Shown: positions 52,694-60,681 of the stretch, piece after piece
Layout of the letters: every line of letters starts with the position of its first letter
Position numbering within the stretch: position 1 is the first letter of the stretch
Assembly (NCBI RefSeq): GCF_000355805.1
Contig: NZ_CM001837.1
Coordinates: forward strand, 2,717,868 to 2,781,867
Direction of reading: 5' to 3'
Length of the DNA stretch: 64,000 nucleotides
From: Dokdonia sp. PRO95
Lineage (GTDB): Bacteria; Bacteroidota; Bacteroidia; Flavobacteriales; Flavobacteriaceae
Notes under the pieces: generated by a model
Told to the model about the DNA's origin: nothing
Databases searched by the model: none
The model's input: the letters and a program-made list of their open reading frames with translations, nothing else
Position numbers and translations under genes: made by a program

Positions 52694-53974
52694 TTATCCT
52701 CTTCTAGATCTCGTAGATGTGCTTCTACTTGACTTGCTATTTGAGCTTCTGCTCGTGCGCTGCGGTGCAGCTTTACGAGATGAAGATCGCTGAGTGTTTA
52801 CTTTACTTGAGCTTCTACTCTTAGTAGATACCGCTCTTTTTTGTGAGGTACGAGGTGCAGCTTTAGACTGTGTACGTGATCCTCTATTTGTTGCTACAGA
52901 CTTAGTACTTCTGTTTGTAGTACGCGTTGTAGGTCTTATTGTTCTAGGAGTACTTTTACGTACGCTATTACCAGATCTAGAAGATGCCGTAGGGCGTTGT
53001 CTAGGTGTAGTAGCTACTGTAGGTCTTCCTCGTTGTGTTTCATTACGATTAGAGATTACAGCACGCTTGTTTGTACTTCTTCTTGACGTTGTAGTAGCAG
53101 TACCTCTCTGTGCACCATTACGGCTAGTAGATTGTGCTACACGACCATTTCTACTTGATGTATTTGCGCTAGATGTTCTACGTGCAGAAGTATTATTCCT
53201 TCTTGTAGTAGTAGTGTTAGCACGACTTGCAACGCGTCCTGTGTTTGCTCTTGTAAAGCGAGCGTTATTACGGTCTACATTATCGCGTCTACCATTATTG
53301 TGAGCTACACGACCTCTATCTGGACGTCTAAAGTCACGGCGAGCATTTGCATACCCACGGTTGTAACCTCTACTATAATTGTTTCTATGGAATGCATAGT
53401 TATAACGTACTGGTGAATAGAATCTTCTATAAGGAGTAGTAAATACTAGACATCTGTTAAAAACTGGTCTGTAATAAAAGTTGTGGTATGGGTGGAATAC
53501 ATAGTTTCTATTATACACGTTGATGAAGCCTGTATAGTGAGAAAATAATCCGCGGTTGTTGTAATAAATCTGTAGTCCTCCTACGCGAGATATTCTGTTG
53601 TTTCTATAGTTGATACGTACGTCACCTGCTTGTGCTAGGCGTCCATAGTGATCATAATATAGGGGAGTGTTTTCTATTTGTATCACAGCTCCATACTCAT
53701 CATATTGTACGTATGGATCGTAGTCAAAACCTGTGTTAAAGCTTATTCCTACTGGGCCAGCATTTACAGAAAGACTTACGCCTTCTACATACTCTGGTAT
53801 GTAAAAATCAAATTCTCCATCTGGAAATACTGAAAACTCGATACCGTTTTCTACAAAAATATACTTGCTACCGTCATATACGGTACCGCGTCGTATCGAT
53901 GTATCTTCTACTGCTGCATAGGTACTTGCCGAGAAGGTAAGTAGTCCTATAAATAATAATGCAAGATGTTTCAT
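52694..53974 (-). CDS. Secreted protein with long basic low-complexity tail
   Basis: A 426-residue exported protein: signal peptide (1-20, cleaved after STYA), a tyrosine-rich beta region (about 30-200: YIPEYVEGVSLSVNAGPVGI, RFYSPVRYNYAFHRNNYSRG), then about 210 residues made mostly of R, S, T, N, A and K with almost no acidic or hydrophobic residues (216-426). The tail is likely disordered and strongly positive, suited to binding nucleic acid or acidic polysaccharide. This is inferred. The codon and base make-up of the tail is uniform with the head, so it is not a frameshift. Confidence 0.75.
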   Translation of the reverse strand: MKHLALLFIGLLTFSASTYAAVEDTSIRRGTVYDGSKYIFVENGIEFSVFPDGEFDFYIPEYVEGVSLSVNAGPVGISFNTGFDYDPYVQYDEYGAVIQIENTPLYYDHYGRLAQAGDVRINYRNNRISRVGGLQIYYNNRGLFSHYTGFINVYNRNYVFHPYHNFYYRPVFNRCLVFTTPYRRFYSPVRYNYAFHRNNYSRGYNRGYANARRDFRRPDRGRVAHNNGRRDNVDRNNARFTRANTGRVASRANTTTTRRNNTSARRTSSANTSSRNGRVAQSTSRNGAQRGTATTTSRRSTNKRAVISNRNETQRGRPTVATTPRQRPTASSRSGNSVRKSTPRTIRPTTRTTNRSTKSVATNRGSRTQSKAAPRTSQKRAVSTKSRSSSKVNTQRSSSRKAAPQRTSRSSNSKSSRSTSTRSRRG

Positions 53975-54081
53975 AATGTTCGTTTTTAATTAATTGTGTG
54001 GATTGACATTCACGATTAGGTAATTACAAGTAGCGTGCCAAAGTCTAAAAAGTACATTATGCTAGGTAAGAGGGAAGTACC

Positions 54082-54093
54082 GCTTTCGCGAAA
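54082..54093. repeat. Iterated palindrome, half-degenerate copy (intergenic)
   Basis: GCTTTCGCGAAA between the basic protein gene and the DUF1223 gene, core intact. Confidence 0.8.
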
Positions 54094-54249
54094 ATTTTAA
54101 ATCTACAAAACACTTAATCTGTTGAATAACAGTTTTGTAAATTGGCGAAAGCTGATTACATCAACGTTGTTGCTATTGTTTCGTTTTAATTCTAATAATG
54201 TCTATGTAATGGAAACTATCTACTCTCGACCCATTATAAAATGGTTCCT

Positions 54250-54969
54250 ATGAAATCAATACTGCTCACTTCGTTTTTATTATTAAGCACAATATTTACA
54301 GCAATCGGTCAATCTCCTACGGTGATTGAATTATTTACATCACAAGGATGTAGTAGTTGTCCACCTGCAGATAGATTGATAGCTCATCTATCTAAAGAAC
54401 TTAAGGAGGACGTTATTATTCTTTCTTATCATGTAGACTATTGGGATTATATAGGCTGGAAAGATCCTTACGCATCTGCTAGTAATACAAATCACCAGTA
54501 TGAATATGGTCGTACTTTTAATATAAGGAGCGTTTATACTCCTCAAGCAGTTATTAATGGTCGTAATCATGTGGTAGGATCTAATGAAAGAGAGCTAAAG
54601 GGAGCAGTAGCTAGTGAAACTAGTCGTATTGATAAGTCAGCAGTTACTATTGCTTCAGTAGCGCGTATGGCGGAAGGTGTTACTATTCAAGCAAGTTTTA
54701 AAGAGCTTCCAGATGATGCTATAATTATGTATGCTCTCACTGTAAAGGAAAAAACGACCATTGTAAATAGAGGAGAAAACAGAAACAAAACCTTAAAAAA
54801 TACGCACATCGTTGCAAATTTTAAAAAGGATCAAACTTCTTATAATCAGCAAGATGTTATTCTAAGTATTCCTTCGTGGGTAGCAAAGGATGACGACATT
54901 ACAGTAGTTATTTATGTTTCAGAACCAGAGAACGGGATTGTAGCATCGGCAGCTCAAAACGTTAAATAA
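54250..54969 (+). CDS. DUF1223 secreted thioredoxin-like protein
   Basis: A 239-residue exported protein. Signal peptide MKSILLTSFLLLSTIFTAIG, then the DUF1223 core TVIELFTSQGCSSCPPADRL with a CxxC motif, HVDYWDYIGWKDPYA and YTPQAVINGRNHVVGSN. This is a thioredoxin-like fold of unknown substrate; the CxxC pair suggests redox activity. Two ATGs, 54241 and 54250, are possible; the second gives the cleaner signal peptide. Confidence 0.88.
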   Translation: MKSILLTSFLLLSTIFTAIGQSPTVIELFTSQGCSSCPPADRLIAHLSKELKEDVIILSYHVDYWDYIGWKDPYASASNTNHQYEYGRTFNIRSVYTPQAVINGRNHVVGSNERELKGAVASETSRIDKSAVTIASVARMAEGVTIQASFKELPDDAIIMYALTVKEKTTIVNRGENRNKTLKNTHIVANFKKDQTSYNQQDVILSIPSWVAKDDDITVVIYVSEPENGIVASAAQNVK

Positions 54970-55041
54970 CTCTGAATTAGCATTTTGATTAACAATAAGG
55001 TAGAAAGCTTTAAAATACCTTTACTCAAAAAAAATTGAGCT

Positions 55042-55176
55042 ATGAATACTACACAGAACAAAAAGCATGCAGACTTTCAAGATGCACACAGAAGATCATC
55101 AAACTTTAATCGTACCATCCCAAAAGAAGAATTTGAGATTAAAGGAAACGGAGATGTTTTATTAGAAAACGAGTAA
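55042..55176 (+). CDS. Small hypothetical protein (44 residues)
   Basis: ATG at 55042 opens a 44-residue frame (MNTTQNKKHADFQDAHRRSS, NFNRTIPKEEFEIKGNGDVL, LENE). It is charged, has no hydrophobic segment and is followed by a good terminator at 55224. The coding case rests on its clean start, stop and terminator; no family is known to me. Confidence 0.5.
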   Translation: MNTTQNKKHADFQDAHRRSSNFNRTIPKEEFEIKGNGDVLLENE

Positions 55177-55223
55177 AATCCATACAATTACTTGTTTATT
55201 TAATTAAGCCAAACCAATTACAA

Positions 55224-55255
55224 AGAGCCACTACCATATATATGTTAGTGGCTCT
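55224..55255 (+). terminator. Terminator of the 44-residue protein gene
   Basis: AGAGCCACTA pairs with TAGTGGCTCT around a 12-nt loop, then ATCTTTTT. Confidence 0.8.
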
Positions 55256-55383
55256 ATCTTTTTACAGCGAGAAGATACCGTACTCGTTAAACTTCTCTAA
55301 AGACAACTCTTAAATACTATTAAAGTACATCTTAAGCATATGATCTCCCTCTAATTTTACAACAACAAAAAAAATTATTACCA

Positions 55384-56781
55384 ATGGAAAGAGAAATAAA
55401 AGGAGGATTTAGAACCATAAATCCTCATACCGAACAATCAATTAAGGAGTATACATATTTTACAGATGATCAGGTTACTGAAGCGATAGACAACTGTCAC
55501 GAGGCTTTTAATGACTGGAAAATGCAATCGCTTGACGATAGAGCCACTGTAATAAAGAATATAGGAGAGCAACTAAAAAATTATAAAGATCAACTTGTAC
55601 AACTCATGACCGATGAGATGGGTAAAACCATTGAGCAAGGTAAAAGTGAGATTGATCTTTGTATTGCTATCACAGAATACACTGCAAAAAATGGTGTAAA
55701 AGAATTACAACCCATAGAACGAACACTAATGGATGGCGGAAAAGGTATTATATCATATGCTCCAGAAGGAGTTATATATAGTATCCAGCCGTGGAATTTC
55801 CCTACATACCAACCACTTAGAGTTGCCATTGCCAACTTACTAGCGGGTAACGGGATATTACTAAAACACGCTCAGAATGTAACGGGAAGCGCATTATTAA
55901 TAGAAGAGCTCTTACTTAAGGCCGGTGTGCCAGAAGGACTTTTTAAGGTGCTTGTGATAGATCACGCACAGTCAGATAAGGTGATAAGCAATGATAAAGT
56001 ACGCGGAGTGACATTTACAGGAAGTTCTGCTGGAGGAAAAATCATAGCAAAAACTGCGGGAGCATCTATTAAGAAGACAGTGTTAGAGCTGGGAAGTAAT
56101 GATGCATACATCGTACTTGATGATGCAGATGTAGAAGAAGCCGTAAAAGCTTGTGTACAAGGTAGAATCATAAACAATGGTGAGACTTGTATTGCTGCAA
56201 AACGTTTTATCGTAGTAGATAAAGTATATGATGCATTTAAGGAAGGCTTTGTACAAGGAATGAAAGATGTAGTCATGGGAGATCCTAATAAGGATGGAAC
56301 ACAACTAGGACCAATTGCTCGTAAAGATTTACAGGAGTTGCTAAGCGACCAAGTAAAAGAAAGTGTAGAAAAAGGAGCAAAGATTGAAACTGGTGGAGAG
56401 ATACTAGATGGTAGCGGTTATTACTACCCATCTACGGTACTAAGTAACGTAGAGCCTGGACAACCAGCTTATGATGACGAACTCTTTGGCCCAGTGGCTT
56501 CTTTAATTAGGGCAAAGGATAATGAAGATGCAATGCGCATAGCAAATGATAGCCGTTTTGGACTAGGAGGTGGAATTTTCTCTAAGGATGAAGAAGGAGC
56601 TATCAAACTTGCACAAGAGCACTTTGATACGGGAATGATATTCATTAATTCGTACGGACTTGCACAACCTATGATGCCTTTTGGAGGAGTAAAAGACTCT
56701 GGATATGGTAGAGAGCACGGAGGATTCGGGATTAAGGAATTTGTAAATGCTAAGTCAGTACTTTTAGTAGAATCTGAATAA
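55384..56781 (+). CDS. NAD(P)-dependent aldehyde dehydrogenase, succinate-semialdehyde type
   Basis: A 465-residue aldehyde dehydrogenase. The NAD-binding part has QPWNFPTYQPLRVAIANLLA, GVTFTGSSAGGK and the general base E235 in VLELGSND; the nucleophile is C269 in INNGETCIAAKRF. LFGPVAS, FGGVKDSGYGREHG and the end GIKEFVNAKSVL are the family tail. The shorter length and QPWNFP align best with the succinate-semialdehyde/GABA-type branch; the exact aldehyde is inferred. The next gene begins 1 nt after its stop. Confidence 0.9.
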   Translation: MEREIKGGFRTINPHTEQSIKEYTYFTDDQVTEAIDNCHEAFNDWKMQSLDDRATVIKNIGEQLKNYKDQLVQLMTDEMGKTIEQGKSEIDLCIAITEYTAKNGVKELQPIERTLMDGGKGIISYAPEGVIYSIQPWNFPTYQPLRVAIANLLAGNGILLKHAQNVTGSALLIEELLLKAGVPEGLFKVLVIDHAQSDKVISNDKVRGVTFTGSSAGGKIIAKTAGASIKKTVLELGSNDAYIVLDDADVEEAVKACVQGRIINNGETCIAAKRFIVVDKVYDAFKEGFVQGMKDVVMGDPNKDGTQLGPIARKDLQELLSDQVKESVEKGAKIETGGEILDGSGYYYPSTVLSNVEPGQPAYDDELFGPVASLIRAKDNEDAMRIANDSRFGLGGGIFSKDEEGAIKLAQEHFDTGMIFINSYGLAQPMMPFGGVKDSGYGREHGGFGIKEFVNAKSVLLVESE

Positions 56782-56782
56782 T

Positions 56783-57226
56783 ATGAGTTATCAGTCATCT
56801 TTCATGAAGCAGGCCATTGCGCTAGCTCGAGAAGGTAAAGATACAGACGGTGGCGGCGTTTTTGGCGCCGTCATTGTTCGTTCTGGGCAGGTCATTGCGG
56901 CTTGTCATAATCTCGTGGGAGGTTCGCAAGACCCTACGCAGCACGCAGAGTTACGTTGTATTCAGCTAGCATGTAAAGCGCTGGGTACAAAAGATTTTTC
57001 AGATTGCGATTTGTATACGAGTTGTGTGCCTTGCATAATGTGTTTAGGCGCAGCGAGATGGGCTCGATTTCAGCATATCTATTACGGAGCTTCTGCTGCC
57101 ATGGCAAAAGATGCTGGCTTTATCTATAGCGATATGTTTTATGCTAGAGATATAGAGGCACGTAATCAAGAGTTTAACATGCAACAGTTTCTTGGAGAAG
57201 AGGCAGCTGCGGTGTGGAACGAGTGA
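56783..57226 (+). CDS. Nucleoside/guanine deaminase
   Basis: A 147-residue zinc deaminase of the CDA fold. H54 and E56 in the HAEL motif and C84 and C87 in SCVPCIMC are the zinc-site residues, with GGVFGAVIVRSGQVIA upstream. It resembles guanine deaminase (GuaD) and is shorter than TadA. It is coupled to the aldehyde dehydrogenase gene by a 1-nt gap. Confidence 0.88.
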   Translation: MSYQSSFMKQAIALAREGKDTDGGGVFGAVIVRSGQVIAACHNLVGGSQDPTQHAELRCIQLACKALGTKDFSDCDLYTSCVPCIMCLGAARWARFQHIYYGASAAMAKDAGFIYSDMFYARDIEARNQEFNMQQFLGEEAAAVWNE

Positions 57227-57240
57227 TTATGGAGTTACGA

Positions 57241-57256
57241 TTTCGCGAAAGCGTAC
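57241..57256. repeat. Iterated palindrome, half-degenerate copy
   Basis: TTTCGCGAAAGCGTAC with intact core, 15 bp after the deaminase stop. Confidence 0.8.
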
Positions 57257-57276
57257 TAAAAACCACTACTATTATA

Positions 57277-58491
57277 CTAAGGCTTCAAGACAACCGTTCT
57301 TGGAGCCTTTTTCTTTATCCAAAACAGAATGCAGAGTGATATTGCGGCACACGAAGAAAAACCAATGAAGAGTGGGAGCGTGGTCTCCTCAACAAACCGA
57401 CCTATAAACGTACTGATGGGAACAGCCATAAGTGTAGAAATAAGACCTGTTATTGCCGCTCCTATACCAGCAATGTGACCTACAGGCTCCATCGCTAGCG
57501 CTCTAAGGTTACCAAACATAAAACCTATACAGAAAAACTGCATCGCAAAGAATCCTATGAGTACATACACCGAAGGATGCAGCACATCATTAAATAAAAT
57601 CACATATAATATGGACACGATAAAGAAGCCTATGAGGGCACCGGTGACTATTTTTTCCATCCCAAAACGCACGACAAAGTTGGCATTGAGTAAGATGGCA
57701 GCGCCTATAGCCGAGGCAAGCCCAGCAAAAATGTAAGGAAACTCATCTACGAGTCCGTATTGATTTTGGAAAATTTGCTGACTAGCACTTATGTACACAA
57801 TAAACGAACCAACAATAAAACCTTGTATAATCGTGAATCCCATGGTGCGCTTATATTTTATAGTCTCGCGGAAACCCCTCGTTATGCGCTCTATAGAAAA
57901 AGGAATTCTGTTTACTGGTTTGAGTGTTTCCTCTTGGCGCCTCCAGAACCATAGCATTACAAAGAGGCTTATTATTACCTGTACTAAGAAAATCGCTTGC
58001 CAGTTCCAGATGTCTAGAATCACTTTACCCATAGCGGGAGCGATAATAGGAACAAGTAAAAAAACTACTGTGACAAAAGACATAATGCGCGCCATATAAT
58101 CACCTTCATAAAGGTCTCTTATGATGGCAACACAGATCGTACGCGGCGCCGAAAGTCCGATTCCCTGTAATATCCTACCTAATATCATTACTTCAAAACT
58201 ACGTGTGTACATACATATAAATGAAGCGATTATAAAGACGGTAAACCCAAAGTAAACAGAAGATTTTCTACCTTTAGCATCGGCTAGTGGTCCAAAGACG
58301 AGTGGTCCCAGGCCTAGACCTAAGAAAATCATGCTTATAAGTAACTGATTATCGGCGGGAGTTTTGGTTTGTATCGCAACACCTATAATATCAAGTGCTG
58401 GAAGTAGGGCATCAATAGATAGTGCGGTGACAGACATTAAAGCCGCCATAAGTGCGATAAATTCTATTTGCGATCCTTTCGTTTTTTGCAT
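57277..58491 (-). CDS. Bcr/CflA-type MFS multidrug exporter
   Basis: A 404-residue major facilitator with 12 helices, starting MQKTKGSQIEFIALMAALMS. The DHA1-type motifs are GPLADAKGRKSSVYFGF (motif A) and GLSAPRTICVAIIRDLYEG. It should export drugs or small metabolites by proton exchange. The upstream in-frame ATG at 58506 overlaps the TACTTTTG box, so the ATG at 58491 is the start and the message is likely leaderless. The 3' end overlaps the terminator of the convergent deaminase. Confidence 0.9.
   Translation of the reverse strand: MQKTKGSQIEFIALMAALMSVTALSIDALLPALDIIGVAIQTKTPADNQLLISMIFLGLGLGPLVFGPLADAKGRKSSVYFGFTVFIIASFICMYTRSFEVMILGRILQGIGLSAPRTICVAIIRDLYEGDYMARIMSFVTVVFLLVPIIAPAMGKVILDIWNWQAIFLVQVIISLFVMLWFWRRQEETLKPVNRIPFSIERITRGFRETIKYKRTMGFTIIQGFIVGSFIVYISASQQIFQNQYGLVDEFPYIFAGLASAIGAAILLNANFVVRFGMEKIVTGALIGFFIVSILYVILFNDVLHPSVYVLIGFFAMQFFCIGFMFGNLRALAMEPVGHIAGIGAAITGLISTLMAVPISTFIGRFVEETTLPLFIGFSSCAAISLCILFWIKKKAPRTVVLKP
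57279..57309 (+). terminator. Terminator of the aldehyde dehydrogenase-deaminase operon
   Basis: AAGGCTTCAAGA pairs with TCTTGGAGCCTT (one G-U) and is followed by TTTTCTTT. It lies inside the last codons of the convergent MFS gene. Confidence 0.75.
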
Positions 58492-58495
58492 TCGG

Positions 58496-58503
58496 CAAAA
58501 GTA
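58496..58503 (-). promoter_or_regulatory. TACTTTTG -7 box of the MFS gene
   Basis: TACTTTTG on the minus strand ends only 4 nt before the ATG at 58491; a leaderless transcript is expected. Confidence 0.55.
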
Positions 58504-58607
58504 CAAGAATGCCTTACGAGCGATGGTCGTTTTATGTAAAATCTAACACCCTGTTAACACCCCACAAAGGAATAGTTTTTGCTACCTATCTAATAAAACT
58601 GCATCTT

Positions 58608-59156
58608 ATGAAGAAATACATCATCATCATCCCGTTTCTTATCCTCGCAATTGCGTGTAAAACTAAGCAACCCATGACGCAGCAAGAGCTGGCAACAGCA
58701 AGCCGTGTGCAAGAATTAATAGACAATCGCAAGATTGATATTACAGCAACCTGGGCATACCCGCTGGCAAGTAATGTGCTCAACCAACTAGCAGTAAATA
58801 ATGGGCTAGGGGCTGGTAATAGCGGTAGCCGCATCAATTTACTAGGTAACGGCAACTTTCTCAAAATACATAATGATAGCGTGAGCGCTTATTTACCGTA
58901 TTATGGTGAGCGCAGGATGGGTGGTGGTTACAACTCATCAAATGGTGTGGAATTTGCTGGAATTCCTAAATCCTTTGAAATTACTAAAGACAAGAAAACA
59001 GATCCCACAGAAATGAAATTTTCTATATCTCAAGATGCTGAAACCTATGAGGTGTTTATAGAATTTTTTAATACCAAGAAAGTGCAGATCTCCGTAAATA
59101 GCGTCCAACGCACGAGCATTCGCTATGATGGATTTATGGATTTAGATGCAGAATAA
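58608..59156 (+). CDS. DUF4251 lipoprotein
   Basis: A 182-residue lipoprotein: MKKYIIIIPFLILAIAC (acceptor C17), then a DUF4251 domain (about 50-182) with YLPYYGERRMGGGYNSSNGV, FAGIPKSFEITKDKK and RYDGFMDL. The domain is beta-rich and has no known function. The ATG at 58608 is preferred over a longer frame that starts at 58509. Confidence 0.85.
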   Translation: MKKYIIIIPFLILAIACKTKQPMTQQELATASRVQELIDNRKIDITATWAYPLASNVLNQLAVNNGLGAGNSGSRINLLGNGNFLKIHNDSVSAYLPYYGERRMGGGYNSSNGVEFAGIPKSFEITKDKKTDPTEMKFSISQDAETYEVFIEFFNTKKVQISVNSVQRTSIRYDGFMDLDAE

Positions 59157-59773
59157 TGTTTTATAACGCTTTCGCCAAAATTTGAACAGATGATACTTAG
59201 TCTGTTTGATTTCAAATAAACGCACAGAGATTACATACGTAGCATTGCCATTACTCCAAAAACTTAAGAACCTTTGAGTATATGCTTTTATGATTTCGCT
59301 TTGTGAACTAGAAGTAGTACGAAGAGAGACTGTATAGATTGTTATTTGTTTTAGGAATTGTAAAGAGTTCAAACGGTTAATCAAATATTCTATTTGACAT
59401 AATATAAATTATAGTACAAATTGATATATGAGTAAAATGGCGAATAGAACCTTTTGGGTTCTATTTTACATAAATGCAGATATAGCGCCTTTAGGTCTAT
59501 ATCGTCAGCATTTATGTAACAGCCGTTTTACGGTCTTATTGCTATAGTTGACTTTAAGAGATTCACGGAATCCTATATCTACAATATAAACCTGTGAGTA
59601 TTTTTGTAAGAGCTCTTTACTGGATTCATTAATACTAGCAGCTGTAAAATGCTTCGTAATTCTTTTGGTTATAATTCGCTTATATGGGAAAATGTGCGGG
59701 ATGATTTTGTTTGAGCGATTGTCAAGGGTTGTTGATTCTATTTGACATAACAATACCTAAGTATTCAATCCTT
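59157..59773. other. Poorly coding gap with hairpins and direct repeats
   Basis: About 615 bp without a gene I can support. It holds three copies of TTCTATTTGACATAA-like sequence (59387, 59459 with one mismatch, 59735), a hairpin AATAGAACC/GGTTCTATT (59443-59465) and a longer imperfect hairpin ACATAAATGC/GCATTTATGT (59468-59517). Weak frames of 80-82 codons on the minus strand lack any recognisable domain. A degenerate palindrome (CGCTTTCGCCAAAA) lies at 59166. Confidence 0.6.
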
Positions 59774-60412
59774 CTATTTTACTTTTTTAATAACTCCAAA
59801 TATTAACTTATCACTTTTTGACGAAGACGAACGATATAAGTAAGAATTGTCATCTAAAATTTCTATAATTTCTACATCAATAACATTCCCTATTTTTTCC
59901 TTGTCTTTATGCAACGGCAGTTTGAGAGTTGTTAAAACATATTTATTTTCATCTGTCCAATCTATCTTGTATACTTGGCGTTCATCTTTGTAGCCACTCT
60001 TTTCAATTTGTCGTTTTCTTCTTCTGAGTATAATTGTCTGATTGTAAGCTGCGGCCATATATTTAAATTCACCTTTCTTAAATTGCCCACATTTTTGCAA
60101 ATCTTCTTTTCTAAGGGAACTTGTTTTGTATTTAGGATTTACGAAATAATATACTGATCTCCATTCTTCATTAAGCATTCTCATTGGATATTTGAGCTCA
60201 CCATTCGTAAAATGTTCTAGACAGCCTTTTTGCCAACCTACATTGTGATAAGTTGTTAAATCACTATCTATTTTGACATCATATCGTTTACCGATACTGT
60301 CAACTTTATAAGTGATAACAACATTTTCTACTTTTTCAACATCATCCACAAATGTTTGGCAAAATGAAAATTGGCAGAAAAAAAAGAATAAAATTAGGGT
60401 GTATTTAATCAT
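59774..60412 (-). CDS. Secreted protein of unknown function (212 residues)
   Basis: A 212-residue exported protein: signal peptide (1-19, MIKYTLILFFFFCQFSFCQ), then a basic, strand-rich domain (DLTTYHNVGWQKGCLEHFTN, RQVYKIDWTDENKYVLTTLK). Tyrosine and lysine are frequent. I know no function. It lies in the AT-rich end region next to the large repeat protein but 270 bp away. Confidence 0.6.
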   Translation of the reverse strand: MIKYTLILFFFFCQFSFCQTFVDDVEKVENVVITYKVDSIGKRYDVKIDSDLTTYHNVGWQKGCLEHFTNGELKYPMRMLNEEWRSVYYFVNPKYKTSSLRKEDLQKCGQFKKGEFKYMAAAYNQTIILRRRKRQIEKSGYKDERQVYKIDWTDENKYVLTTLKLPLHKDKEKIGNVIDVEIIEILDDNSYLYRSSSSKSDKLIFGVIKKVK

Positions 60413-60581
60413 ATAAAAAATTTGATAAAGACGAATTTAATACCAAGAATAATTTAAGAATAACCATAACTCACCTATAAAACTTTGAGATTAATCTAGA
60501 GTATCTTAGTCTAAGAATATAAAGCGCTTAATATACTACTCCCCTATTGTTATACTAAAATTTTCTGAGGTCAAGTTTAAA

Positions 60582-60607
60582 ATCGAGATTCTATATCGAG
60601 ATTCTAT
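60582..60607 (+). repeat. Tandem duplication of 13 bp
   Basis: ATCGAGATTCTAT occurs twice in direct succession, 75 bp after the end of the large repeat protein gene. Confidence 0.85.
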
Positions 60608-60681
60608 TATGCTTAATAATTAATGGGCAACAAGATCGATTTCCATAGATAGAACTATACTGTATTTAAGCGAAACATATT

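Noticed and set aside
52794-53303. A 169-codon frame on the + strand, rich in V, L and D
   Set aside because: It is antisense to the basic R/S/T-rich tail; the low complexity of that gene keeps the opposite frame open. No start site or family supports it.
59142-59384. An 80-residue frame on the minus strand
   Set aside because: Overlaps the DUF4251 stop, has no ribosome binding site and no resemblance to any family.
59505-59753. An 82-residue frame on the minus strand
   Set aside because: It needs a TTG start, shows no domain and is built partly from the direct repeats and the hairpin.
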